Assembly: GCA_003563895.1 (NCBI GenBank)
Contig: PWTK01000026.1
Coordinates: 1 to 42,094, forward strand
Origin: Syntrophomonadaceae bacterium
Lineage (GTDB): Bacteria > Bacillota > Dethiobacteria > DTU022 > UBA8154
Reading direction: 5' to 3'
DNA: 42,094 nucleotides
Shown one piece after another: positions 31,919 to 39,700 of the stretch. Each line of letters begins with the position of its first letter. Position 1 is the first letter of the stretch. The notes beneath the pieces are model-generated. The model was not told the DNA's origin and ran no database searches. It was given only the letters and a program-made list of their open reading frames with translations. Position numbers and translations under genes: made by a program.

Positions 31919-31964
31919 AAGGAGGTGTAAACCGGCCCAATAATTAGGGTCGGAAGTGGTTATG
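31919..31964 (+). promoter_or_regulatory. Shine-Dalgarno-hairpin-start element, rplY gene
   Basis: AAGGAGGTG (31919-31927), then taaa, then CCGGCCC (31932-31938) pairing with GGGTCGG (31947-31953) over 7 bp with one G-U around an 8-nt A+T loop. Then aagtggtt and ATG 31962. The linear distance is 34 nt, and 12 nt without the hairpin. Confidence 0.7.
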
Positions 31965-32639
31965 GAAAGGTTTAAGTTGGAAGCTTTCCCGCGTGAGAAG
32001 GGGAGCAAAGGAGATCGGAAAGAGTTGAGGAGGAAGGGAATGGTTCCGGCCATCCTTTACGGCCGGGAAACAGACCCCGTCAAGATCGCCGTGGATGCGG
32101 TGGAAATGAAAAGGGCCCTCAGCACCCCCGCCGGGGATAACGTGCTGCTGGACCTGGATATTAAAGGCCATGACGGGGCCTCAACGGAAACGGCGATGGT
32201 GCGGGAACTGCAGAAGCACCCCATCAAGCGCGATATCATGCTGCACGTGGATTTGCTCCGGATTTCCATGAAAGACAAGCTGGATGTGGGGGTTCCCCTC
32301 TATTTCTCCGGCGAACCCAAAGGCGCCAAAGAAGGCGGCGTGCTGCAGGTCCAGATGAGAGAAGTGCTGGTGCGCTGTCTGCCGGGAGATATTCCCGAAT
32401 ACATCGAGGTGCCGGTGGATGAGCTGGATATCGGCGATGTGGTCAGCGTAGCCGACCTGCAGGTAGATCCGAAAATTGAACTTTTGGAAGAACCCGACGA
32501 AAGCGTCGCTTCCGTGATCATGCCGCTTGACGAGGAAGAAGAAGTGGAAGAAGAGGCGGTTGAAGCCGCGGATGTAGAAGTGGTCGGGGAAGAGGCGGAA
32601 GAAGAATCTGAAGGAACAGAAGAAAGCGAAAGAGAGTAA
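31962..32639 (+). CDS. rplY: 50S ribosomal protein L25/general stress protein Ctc
   Basis: The 225-residue protein is the long Ctc form of L25, which binds 5S rRNA. The N-terminal L25 domain has GSKGDRKELRRKGMVPAILYG, LDIKGH and HVDLLRI. The C-terminal TL5-like beta domain has GVPLYFSGEPKGAKEGGVLQ and VDELDIGDVV. A Glu-rich tail closes the protein. ATG 31962 is supported by the hairpin-spaced Shine-Dalgarno; GTG 31956 would leave only 2 nt after the hairpin. It ends the ispE-to-rplY group. Confidence 0.93.
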   Translation: MERFKLEAFPREKGSKGDRKELRRKGMVPAILYGRETDPVKIAVDAVEMKRALSTPAGDNVLLDLDIKGHDGASTETAMVRELQKHPIKRDIMLHVDLLRISMKDKLDVGVPLYFSGEPKGAKEGGVLQVQMREVLVRCLPGDIPEYIEVPVDELDIGDVVSVADLQVDPKIELLEEPDESVASVIMPLDEEEEVEEEAVEAADVEVVGEEAEEESEGTEESERE

Positions 32640-32869
32640 CTTCCTTATTGCAGGAGGCATGACAGCCGCCTGGGAAAATTGCTCAACCCATCTCCTTCCC
32701 TTTCCTTTTCGGGCCCTGCCGGGCAGAAAAGTGCTCCGCCCGGCGCTCATGGGGAAAGGGCAGCTTTTTTTGACAGGAACGCTGCCTCCAGCCGGGGCAG
32801 CAGGCCTGCGGGTGAGAAGGGTACTGAAAAGTTGCCCGTTTTTTCCCGGATATTTGCCCGGGTTTCTTT
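32640..32869. other. Intergenic region after rplY
   Basis: A perfect 7-bp hairpin GCCGGGC/GCCCGGC lies at 32718-32744, with a run of seven T some 20 bases later (32764-32771). Together they may form an imperfect terminator for the rplY operon. The right end merges with the decayed coding fragment copy C, whose frame can be followed back to about 32830 (KVARFFPDICPGF). Confidence 0.4.
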
Positions 32870-32977
32870 AGGCCCTTGGTTTAAAATTTCTCTGTGAATT
32901 TGGCAACACTTTTTCAAGCGATCTCGTGCGAGCTGATTTTTTTTACGTACCTGGAGGGTCATTTTAAAATTCGACTT

Positions 32978-33232
32978 TAGGGGATGCGGGGTTAGCTCCG
33001 GCTAATCATTGTAACCCCAATTATAGCAAGTGTTGAGGAAACCTTACATGCTGGGCAGATAAAGCCTTCAGGCCAGCGTAGAAGTGCCAAATAATTAGCA
33101 CACGCTGCATCGTCAGGAAACATCTTTACAAATTGGCGATGGGTATTTGGGTAATCATGATCCATTTATGTTCTCCCAGTGGTGATATGTTTATTAACTA
33201 TATCACAACTGGAGCCAACCGCGTACCCCCTT
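32978..33232 (-). mobile_element. IS1595-family remnant, 255 bp
   Basis: The ends are imperfect inverted repeats. The left end from 32978 reads TAGGGGATGCGGGGTTAGCT and the right end from 33232 on the minus strand reads AAGGGGGTACGCGGTTGGCT; 15 of these 20 positions agree and the next bases CC also match. The element is bounded by an 8-bp direct repeat TTCGACTT, the duplication length known for IS1595-type elements. Inside is the start of a transposase gene only. It may be an internally deleted, MITE-like copy. Confidence 0.75.
32992..33165 (-). pseudogene. Truncated IS1595-family transposase, N-terminal zinc-ribbon part
   Basis: The 57-codon frame starts at ATG 33165 and reads MDHDYPNTHRQFVKMFPDDA, then ACANYLALLRWPEGFICPAC. 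This is the characteristic N-terminus of IS1595/ISXO2-type transposases, ending in the first CxxC of the zinc ribbon. After CPACK the similarity ends and the frame runs into the element's end and a stop. The second CxxC and the whole DDE catalytic domain are missing. Confidence 0.78.
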
Positions 33233-33346
33233 TTCGACTTTTATGGTTCTGGTTTTTTCCAGGCCTGGGGATCGCGCCGCAGCATCATCTGGCAGCCGTG
33301 CCGCCCCTTGATTTTTTCAAGGCGGCCGGCTCAATGGGGTGGTCCT

Positions 33347-33928
33347 TTGTTTGTGATCGCCGGGCTGGGGAACCCCGGCTCCAGGTACGCGTCTACCCGC
33401 CATAATATCGGTTTTTGGGTCATCGATGAACTGGCCGCTCGCAGCGGGAGCCGGCTGGAGGTTTTAAAATGCCGGGCCCTCCTGGGCAGGGCGAAACTTG
33501 CCGGGGAGAAAGTTGTCCTGGCCAAGCCGATGACCTACATGAACCGCAGCGGGTCAGCGGCTGCCGCCCTGCTGCGGTATTTTTCCCTCGGCCCGGAAAA
33601 CCTTCTGGTGATTTACGACGACCTGGATCTTCCCCTGGGGCGCCTGCGCCTGCGCCCTTCCGGGAGCAGCGGCGGGCACCGGGGTTTGGCCTCCATTATC
33701 GCCAGCCTGGGCACAGAAGATTTTGCCAGGCTGCGCCTGGGCCTCGGCCGCGATGCGGGGTCGGAGGGGGAGTCTGCGGATTTTGTGCTTTCCCCTTTTG
33801 AGCCGGGGGAAAGGGAACTGGCCCAAAAGGCAGTGCACTGCGCCGCCGATGCGGTTGAGGCGTTTCTCGCGCTTGGAGTGGAGGAAGCGATGAACCGGTT
33901 TAACTCCCTGCGCCTGGCAGATGCCTGA
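33347..33928 (+). CDS. pth: Peptidyl-tRNA hydrolase
   Basis: Pth releases tRNA from peptidyl-tRNAs that drop off ribosomes. The 193-residue protein has VIAGLGNPGSRYASTRHNIG with the catalytic His in TRHNIGF, then LAKPMTYMNRSG, VIYDDLDLPLGRLRLR and GSSGGHRGLASI. TTG 33347 gives the exact family N-terminus and lies 4 nt after GGGGTGG; GTG 33353 is the alternative at 10 nt. Upstream DNA carries the decayed repeat and the IS remnant, which separate pth from rplY. Confidence 0.94.
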   Translation: MFVIAGLGNPGSRYASTRHNIGFWVIDELAARSGSRLEVLKCRALLGRAKLAGEKVVLAKPMTYMNRSGSAAAALLRYFSLGPENLLVIYDDLDLPLGRLRLRPSGSSGGHRGLASIIASLGTEDFARLRLGLGRDAGSEGESADFVLSPFEPGERELAQKAVHCAADAVEAFLALGVEEAMNRFNSLRLADA

Positions 33929-34108
33929 TTCCCGGTTTTTTTGTCGGCAGAGCTGACGCATGAAAAATGCTTCAAACCCTTTATATTTCAAAACTTTGTT
34001 AGAAAAATGGCGCGAAAAGTTGTTTGGCTGCAATCCCTGTAAGCCTTGATATGCCTGTATTTTAAAAGCCATGCGTCAGTCCTGTTTTGTCGTTTGTCGG
34101 CTGGGGTA

Positions 34109-34137
34109 TTGACGCGCGGGGGCTGCTGTGCTATAAT
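34109..34137 (+). promoter_or_regulatory. Promoter for T-box leader 2
   Basis: TTGACG (34109-34114) and TATAAT (34132-34137) are 17 bp apart; transcription would begin near 34144. Confidence 0.82.
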
Positions 34138-34143
34138 TCTTTC

Positions 34144-34490
34144 AACGTACAGTCGCATAGCAGAAAGGCATTGAAGGAGGAAAGTAGGCAGGAATAACTG
34201 CTGCAGAGAGGTGGGGCCACCGGCTGCAAACCCCGCCAGCATAGAGTCCTGCTGAAGTTCCCTCTGGAGCTGCAGGCTGAAACCCGGTTGCCGCCAGGTT
34301 AAATGCGGGCCCGGGCAAGTAGGCTGAGCCGGGCATTTCACCCGTTACAGCGAAACAGGAATCGGATCTTTTTTGCGGATCCCGTTCCTGCACCGAGAGG
34401 GTTCCGGGTTCAGGCTTTCGCTTAACCCGGGCCAATCAGGGTGGTACCGCGGAAGCATACTTCCTGCCCCTGGGCAGGGAGTTTTTTTAT
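34144..34490 (+). ncRNA. T-box leader 2, upstream of aroF-pheA
   Basis: Stem I is well formed. AGTA precedes GGCAGG, which pairs with CCTGCT, then TGCTG/CAGCA, the AGAGA motif and the GGTGGGG/CCCCGCC distal stem with GGCTG. The T-box core AGGGTGGTACCGCGG is at 34438-34452. The terminator ACTTCCTGCCC with GGGCAGGGAGT and seven T spans 34459-34488. The 3' strand of the specifier loop reads TAGAGT in my fold, which does not show an obvious aromatic codon, so the cognate tRNA is unresolved. The genes controlled point to an aromatic amino acid. Confidence 0.9.
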
Positions 34491-34582
34491 CCCCCGCCCG
34501 GATGCTGAGAAGAAGGCTTGCACTTTCGTCCCTGGCGAAGTGCAGGCCTTTTACGTTTTTGAATATCGATGGAGGTGGAAAA

Positions 34583-35644
34583 ATGATTGTGGTGATGAAG
34601 CTGGAGGTTAGCGAAGAACAGATCTCCAACGTGGAAGAGAAGCTGGGGGAAATGGGCTGCCGCGCCCACATTATCCGCGGGGTAGAGCGGATCGTCATCG
34701 GGGCGGTGGGAAATCCCAAAAGGGATCAGGCGCACGTGCTTGAGCTTCTGCCGGGGGTGGAAAAGGTCGTCCCGGTGATGGCGCCTTACAAGCTGGTCAG
34801 CCGTGAGGTGAAAGGTGAAAAAAGCTGTATCGACCTGGGAGGCGGCCTGCGCATTGGCGGAGAGGAAGTGGTGGTTATGGCAGGGCCCTGCGCGGTGGAA
34901 AACAGGGAAAGTCTGCACCAAACCGCAGAAGCAGTTTCAAAGGCCGGTGCACAGGTCTTGCGGGGCGGCGCTTTCAAACCGCGCACCTCTCCCTACAGCT
35001 TCCAGGGCCTGGAGGAAGAAGGCTTAATGTATCTTTCTGAAGCCGGGGAAGAGTCCGGGCTGAAGGTGGTCACGGAAGTGATCAATCCACAGGACGTGGA
35101 ACTGGTGTCGCGCTACGCCGATATTCTGCAGGTAGGCGCGCGCAACATGCAGAACTATTCGCTTCTGCGGGAGCTGGGAAAGCAGAGCCGCCCCGTGCTG
35201 CTTAAGCGCGGGCTTTCGGCTACCGTGGAAGAGTGGCTCATGTCGGCGGAATACATCCTGGCGGAAGGGAACGAGAAGGTGATTCTCTGTGAGAGAGGGA
35301 TCCGCACTTTTGAAGGATACACCCGCAACACTCTTGATCTCAGCGCCGTTCCCCTGGTACACAGTTTAAGCCATCTGCCGGTTGTTGTTGACCCCAGCCA
35401 CAGCAGCGGTGACCGCAGGCTTGTCCCTTCCCTGTCCAGGGCTGCGCTGGCAGCGGGGGCCGACGGGTTATTGATTGAGGTGCATCCCCAGCCGGAAAAG
35501 GCCTACTGCGACGGGCCCCAGTCCCTGACGCCGGAAGGATTTGCTGATCTCATGGAGGATCTGGAGCGAATTGCCGCTGCCTGCGGCAGAAGGGTTAAGA
35601 AAAAAGCGGTTCTTTCCCCCCACGGCAGGGGTGATGAGCGGTGA
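34583..35644 (+). CDS. aroF: 3-deoxy-7-phosphoheptulonate synthase (DAHP synthase, type I beta)
   Basis: This enzyme joins phosphoenolpyruvate and erythrose 4-phosphate, the first step of aromatic amino acid synthesis. The 353-residue protein has an N-terminal ferredoxin-like regulatory domain of about 70 residues, then the KDSA-like barrel. Markers are VVMAGPCAVENRES, LRGGAFKPRTSPYSFQG, LQVGARNMQNY, LLKRGLSAT and VVDPSHSSGDR. ATG 34583 follows ATGGAGGTG closely. It lies after a T-box leader and overlaps pheA by 4 nt. Confidence 0.95.
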   Translation: MIVVMKLEVSEEQISNVEEKLGEMGCRAHIIRGVERIVIGAVGNPKRDQAHVLELLPGVEKVVPVMAPYKLVSREVKGEKSCIDLGGGLRIGGEEVVVMAGPCAVENRESLHQTAEAVSKAGAQVLRGGAFKPRTSPYSFQGLEEEGLMYLSEAGEESGLKVVTEVINPQDVELVSRYADILQVGARNMQNYSLLRELGKQSRPVLLKRGLSATVEEWLMSAEYILAEGNEKVILCERGIRTFEGYTRNTLDLSAVPLVHSLSHLPVVVDPSHSSGDRRLVPSLSRAALAAGADGLLIEVHPQPEKAYCDGPQSLTPEGFADLMEDLERIAAACGRRVKKKAVLSPHGRGDER

Positions 35645-36480
35645 AAAAAGGGCTGTTGGGGTATCTGGGCCCTGCGGGGACGTTTACCGAGGAGGTGGCC
35701 ATGAAATACAGCGTAGGCCGGAACCTGCTGCTGAAACCCATCTCGGGACTGGAGCAGGTGGTCTCTGCGGTTTTGAAGGAAGAGGTCGAAGAGGGCCTCC
35801 TGCCGGTGGAAAACTCCCTGGAGGGCTCTGTGAACCTCACCCTCGACCTCCTGGCCGAAGTCGGCGGGAACGGCGTCATGATCAGGGGAGAATTCCTCTA
35901 CCCCGTCTGTCACTACCTGCTCTCCCGCGAAAAGGAACCCGCCAAAATTAAAGAGGTGTATTCGCATCCCCAGGCTCTGGCACAGTGCCGTGCTTATCTC
36001 TCCCGGGAACTGCCCGAAGCGCTGCCCATGCATACCGCCAGCACGTCCGAAGCCGCCTTGATGGCTGCGGGGGGTGCGGGCCGCGCGGCCATCGGGTCCC
36101 GGCGGGTGGCGGCGCTTTACGGGCTGCAGGTCATCGGAGAAAACATCCAGGACCAGCCGAACAACATGACGCGCTTTCTGCTGCTGGGGCGGGAGGATTC
36201 ACCTGCTACGGGGGGCGACAAAACCTCCCTCTTGCTGGGCCTGCACGATCGCCCGGGCAGCCTTTACCGGCTGCTGGGCATATTTGCCCGTTTCGGTCTG
36301 AACCTGACCAAGATTGAATCCCGGCCCCTGCGGGGGGAGCTGGGGAAATATAAGTTTTTCCTTGACGTGGAAGGGCACCGTCTCGACCCGGGTGTAAGAA
36401 ATGCCCTGGAGGAGGTCCAAAAAGAAGCGCTCTTCATAAAAGTGCTGGGCAGTTACCCGAAAGACAGCGGCCAATCCTGA
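35641..36480 (+). CDS. pheA: Prephenate dehydratase
   Basis: PheA converts prephenate to phenylpyruvate, the committed step to phenylalanine. The 279-residue monofunctional protein has GYLGPAGTFTEEVA, LPVENSLEGSVN, the catalytic-site region NMTRFLLLGR and a C-terminal ACT domain. The ACT domain carries GSLYRLLGIFARFGLNLTKI and ESRPLRGELGKYKFF, the Phe-binding ESRP motif for feedback control. GTG 35641 overlaps the aroF stop in a GTGA arrangement, so translation is coupled and both genes share the T-box. Confidence 0.95.
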   Translation: MKKGLLGYLGPAGTFTEEVAMKYSVGRNLLLKPISGLEQVVSAVLKEEVEEGLLPVENSLEGSVNLTLDLLAEVGGNGVMIRGEFLYPVCHYLLSREKEPAKIKEVYSHPQALAQCRAYLSRELPEALPMHTASTSEAALMAAGGAGRAAIGSRRVAALYGLQVIGENIQDQPNNMTRFLLLGREDSPATGGDKTSLLLGLHDRPGSLYRLLGIFARFGLNLTKIESRPLRGELGKYKFFLDVEGHRLDPGVRNALEEVQKEALFIKVLGSYPKDSGQS

Positions 36481-36558
36481 GCAATAGAGAACCGCGGAGG
36501 AAGGCAGGGAGCGATTCTTTCGGCATGGGGTTCGGCCAACCGAAGATCGCGGTGCGGA

Positions 36559-36587
36559 TTGACGCGCCGCAAGAAGAAAGATATAAT
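36559..36587 (+). promoter_or_regulatory. Promoter upstream of mfd
   Basis: TTGACG (36559-36564) and TATAAT (36582-36587) are 17 bp apart; the predicted start near 36593-36594 coincides with the first base of a hairpin. Confidence 0.8.
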
Positions 36588-36592
36588 AACCT

Positions 36593-36622
36593 AAAGGGGC
36601 AGGGAAGCTTCTCTGCCCTTTT
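36593..36622 (+). promoter_or_regulatory. Hairpin at the predicted 5' end of the mfd transcript
   Basis: AAAGGGGCAG (36593-36602) pairs with CTGCCCTTTT (36613-36622), 10 bp with one G-U around a 10-nt loop. It could be a 5'-stabilising stem, or act as an early terminator producing a transcript of only about 30 nt. Confidence 0.55.
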
Positions 36623-36770
36623 GTCATCATGTACTTTTTGAGAAAAGAGAGTGAATTTTTGAACAAGGGCGTGAACACGCGAACTGGAACATAATCGAGG
36701 CGAACCGCCCCGCATCGTTTATCGTGCCATCATATTTGCCTGAATCTCTATTATCCGGAGGTTGAAAGAA

Positions 36771-39700
36771 TTGCCGCGCATTTTACTGGAAAAATGGCAG
36801 GAAGATCCCTCCCTTGAGGACCTGCGAAAAAAACAGGCACCGGCGAGTGCCCGGCTGGTATCCGGACTGGAGGGCTCCCAGCGCAGTTTTTTTGCCGCCG
36901 CCCTTTATTCCGACTTCCAGGCCCCCACCCTTTTGCTGACCAGAGACATGGCCGGCGCGGAAAAACTCTACGAAGAGATGAAGAGTTTCCTTCCCGGGGA
37001 GGAGATCTGTCTTTTTCCGGGCCGGGATTTTTTTTATGCCGGTGAGGTGCTCACCCAGAGCCGTGAAATCCCCCAGCAGCGCTTGACGGTCCTGGAAAAA
37101 CTGTCCTTGGGGAGTCAGGTCCTGGTGATTGCCCCCGCCGCTGCCCTTTTAAGCAAACTCCCCCCGGCCGGCTTATGGAAAAACAAGCGCGTTCATCTTG
37201 AAGCCGGTGCCAGGATCGAATGGAAGGAATTGCTGGAGCGGCTGCTGGAGATGGGCTACGAACGGGTCGAACTCACAGAAAGTGAAGGCTATTTCAGCGC
37301 ACGGGGGGATATAGTAGATATCTACCCCTTCCATACGCCCTGGCCGCTGCGCATCTCGTTTTTCGACGATGAAGTGGAATCCATTCGCCATTACGATCCC
37401 TCAAGCCAGCGCTCGCTGAAAACCCTTTCTGCTGTAACCGTCTTTTCCGCCCGCGAGCTGGTGCTGGATGAAGAGGCCCGCCAGCGGGGAACCAAAAAAC
37501 TGAAACGGGAGTTGGAACGGGTAACGTCAAAGCTCAAGGCATCCGGCCTGGAAGAAGCAGCCGACCGACTCCGCACCCGGGTCGAAAACCAGCTGTTGAA
37601 GCTGGAAAGCAGCGGATATTTTGAAGGTATGGAGCAGTATATTTCCTATTTTTACGATGAGCCATCCACCCTCACCGACTTCTACCCTTCCCACGGCTAT
37701 CTCTTCTGGGACGAGCCGGAAAGCGTTGTTTCTGAATCGGAGATGCTGCTAACGGAGCTGCACAATTACCAGTCGGATCTGTTGGCGCAGGGGGAGATCC
37801 TTCCCGGACAGTCCGATGTGTGCTGGAACCTGAAAGAAATATTTGACAAGAACCACTTAAAAACCATCGGCCTGAGCACATTTACCACCCGGATGCCGTT
37901 TTTGGCGGTGGACAACATCATGAATATCAAGGCCCGCCCCTCCCCTTCCGTAGGTGGAAGGGTTCAGCTGTTAAAAGAGGAGCTGCAAACGTGGTGGCAG
38001 GAGGGCTACGAGGTCTTTATCCTTTGCGATGGGGAAAACCGGACGCAGAAGGTGAAAGGCCTCCTGGAAAGCGAAAGTATACCGGTGGTAGCAGCAGCAT
38101 ATTACCGGGGCCGGCCCTTCCGGGAAATGGGCGGAAGCGAGATGGACCTGCAGATGCCCGGCGAGGAAGAAGCGCCCCGGCAGCCAGGGGAAAAGGCTGC
38201 TCTCGAGAGCGGGGCTGCGGCCGGCGCAGTGCAGATCATGCAAGGGCGGCTGGAAAACGGGTTTGTCCTTCCGCACCTGAAGCTGGCGGTGCTGGTGGAC
38301 AGGGAGATCCTCCCGGGTCAAAGGGAGAAGAAAAAGGCCGTGCCCTCCTCGCGGAAAGAAAAGGATACAAAGACCAGCCCCCTCCGTGACTTCCAGGAGG
38401 TCAACGTTGGGGACATGGTCGTTCACGAGCAGCACGGCATCGGGCGCTATATGGGGATCCGGACGCTGGAAGTAGAAGGGGTGAACCGCGACTACCTCTA
38501 TATCCAGTACGCCGGAGAAGACAGGCTCTACCTCCCGGTGGAGCAGATCGAAGACCTGCAGAAATATGTCGGCGGCGAGGGACGTCCGCCGAAGATCTAC
38601 TCCCTGGGGGGGCAGGAATGGCAAAGGGTTAAAAACCGCGTGCGGGCTTCTGTCCAGGAACTGGCCAGGGAGCTGCTCTCGCTCTATGCGGCCCGCGAAG
38701 CCGCCGAGGGCTATCCCTTCTCGCCGGACCATCCCTGGCAAAAGGAGTTTGAAGACCGCTTTCCCTACGAAGAGACCCCGGACCAGCTGCGGGCCATCCA
38801 GGAAGTCAAAGAGGACATGGAAAAACAACGCCCCATGGACCGTCTGCTGTGCGGCGATGTGGGTTACGGCAAAACGGAGGTGGCCTTGCGGGCGGCATTC
38901 AAAGCGGTGATGGAGGGGAAACAGGTGGCTTTTCTCGTGCCCACCACCATCCTGGCCCAGCAGCATTATGACCATTTTGTGGAGCGCTTTGAGAGCTACC
39001 CGATGCAGGTAGAACTTTTGAGCCGTTTCCGAAGCCAGCAGGAGCAAAAGAGGGTCATTAAAGAGCTCAAGGCAGGGGTGGTGGATATCGTTATCGGTAC
39101 CCACCGCCTGCTTTCCAGGGATATTCGCTTCAAGGACCTGGGGCTTGTGATCATCGATGAAGAACACCGCTTCGGGGTTCGTCACAAGGAGCGTTTGAAA
39201 ATGCTGCGGCAGGAGGTGGACGTGCTGAGCATGACGGCCACTCCCATCCCGCGCACCCTGCACATGGCCCTCTCCGGAGCGCGGGATCTCAGCGTGATCG
39301 ACACCCCTCCCGAAAACCGTTATCCCATCCAAACGTACGTGGTCGAATATTCGGAGAACATGACCCGGGAGGCCATCCAGCGGGAGCTGAACCGGGGCGG
39401 GCAGGTTTATTTCGTCCACAACCGCGTTCAGACCATCGACAAATGGGCTGTCCGCCTGCAGGAACTCGTCCCCGAGGCCCGCATTGCAGTGGCACACGGC
39501 CAGATGCCCGAAAAAAAGCTGGAAAAAGTCATGCACGGCTTTTTAAAAGAAGAATACGATGTTCTGGTCAGCACCACCATCGTGGAAGCGGGGTTGGACA
39601 TTCCTAATGTAAACACCATGGTCGTCCACGAGGCCGACCATTTCGGCCTGGCCCAGCTCTACCAGCTCAGGGGGCGGGTAGGACGCTCTAACCGCCTCGC

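Larger units (their letters stand above)
32870..33258 (+). repeat. Dispersed decayed coding fragment, copy C, interrupted
   Basis: The left part 32870-32977 reads RPLVKNFSVNLATLFQAISC, continuing with LEGHFKIRL, homologous to copies A, B and D. The match stops at TTCGACTT (32970-32977) and resumes at an identical TTCGACTT (33233-33240) followed by TTATGG, exactly as in copies A and B. The 255 bases between are an inserted element. Without it the copy reads through LLWFWF. Confidence 0.7.

Noticed and set aside
33953..34079. Perfect 10-bp inverted repeat CTGACGCATG/CATGCGTCAG with 107 nt between arms
   Set aside because: Arms of this length at this distance are expected a few times by chance in 42 kb; no coding remnant or target duplication accompanies it.
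37971..39536. 521-codon open frame antisense to mfd
   Set aside because: It is the mirror of a highly conserved mfd coding region, has no ribosome site and no recognisable domain; long antisense frames are expected in G+C-rich genes.
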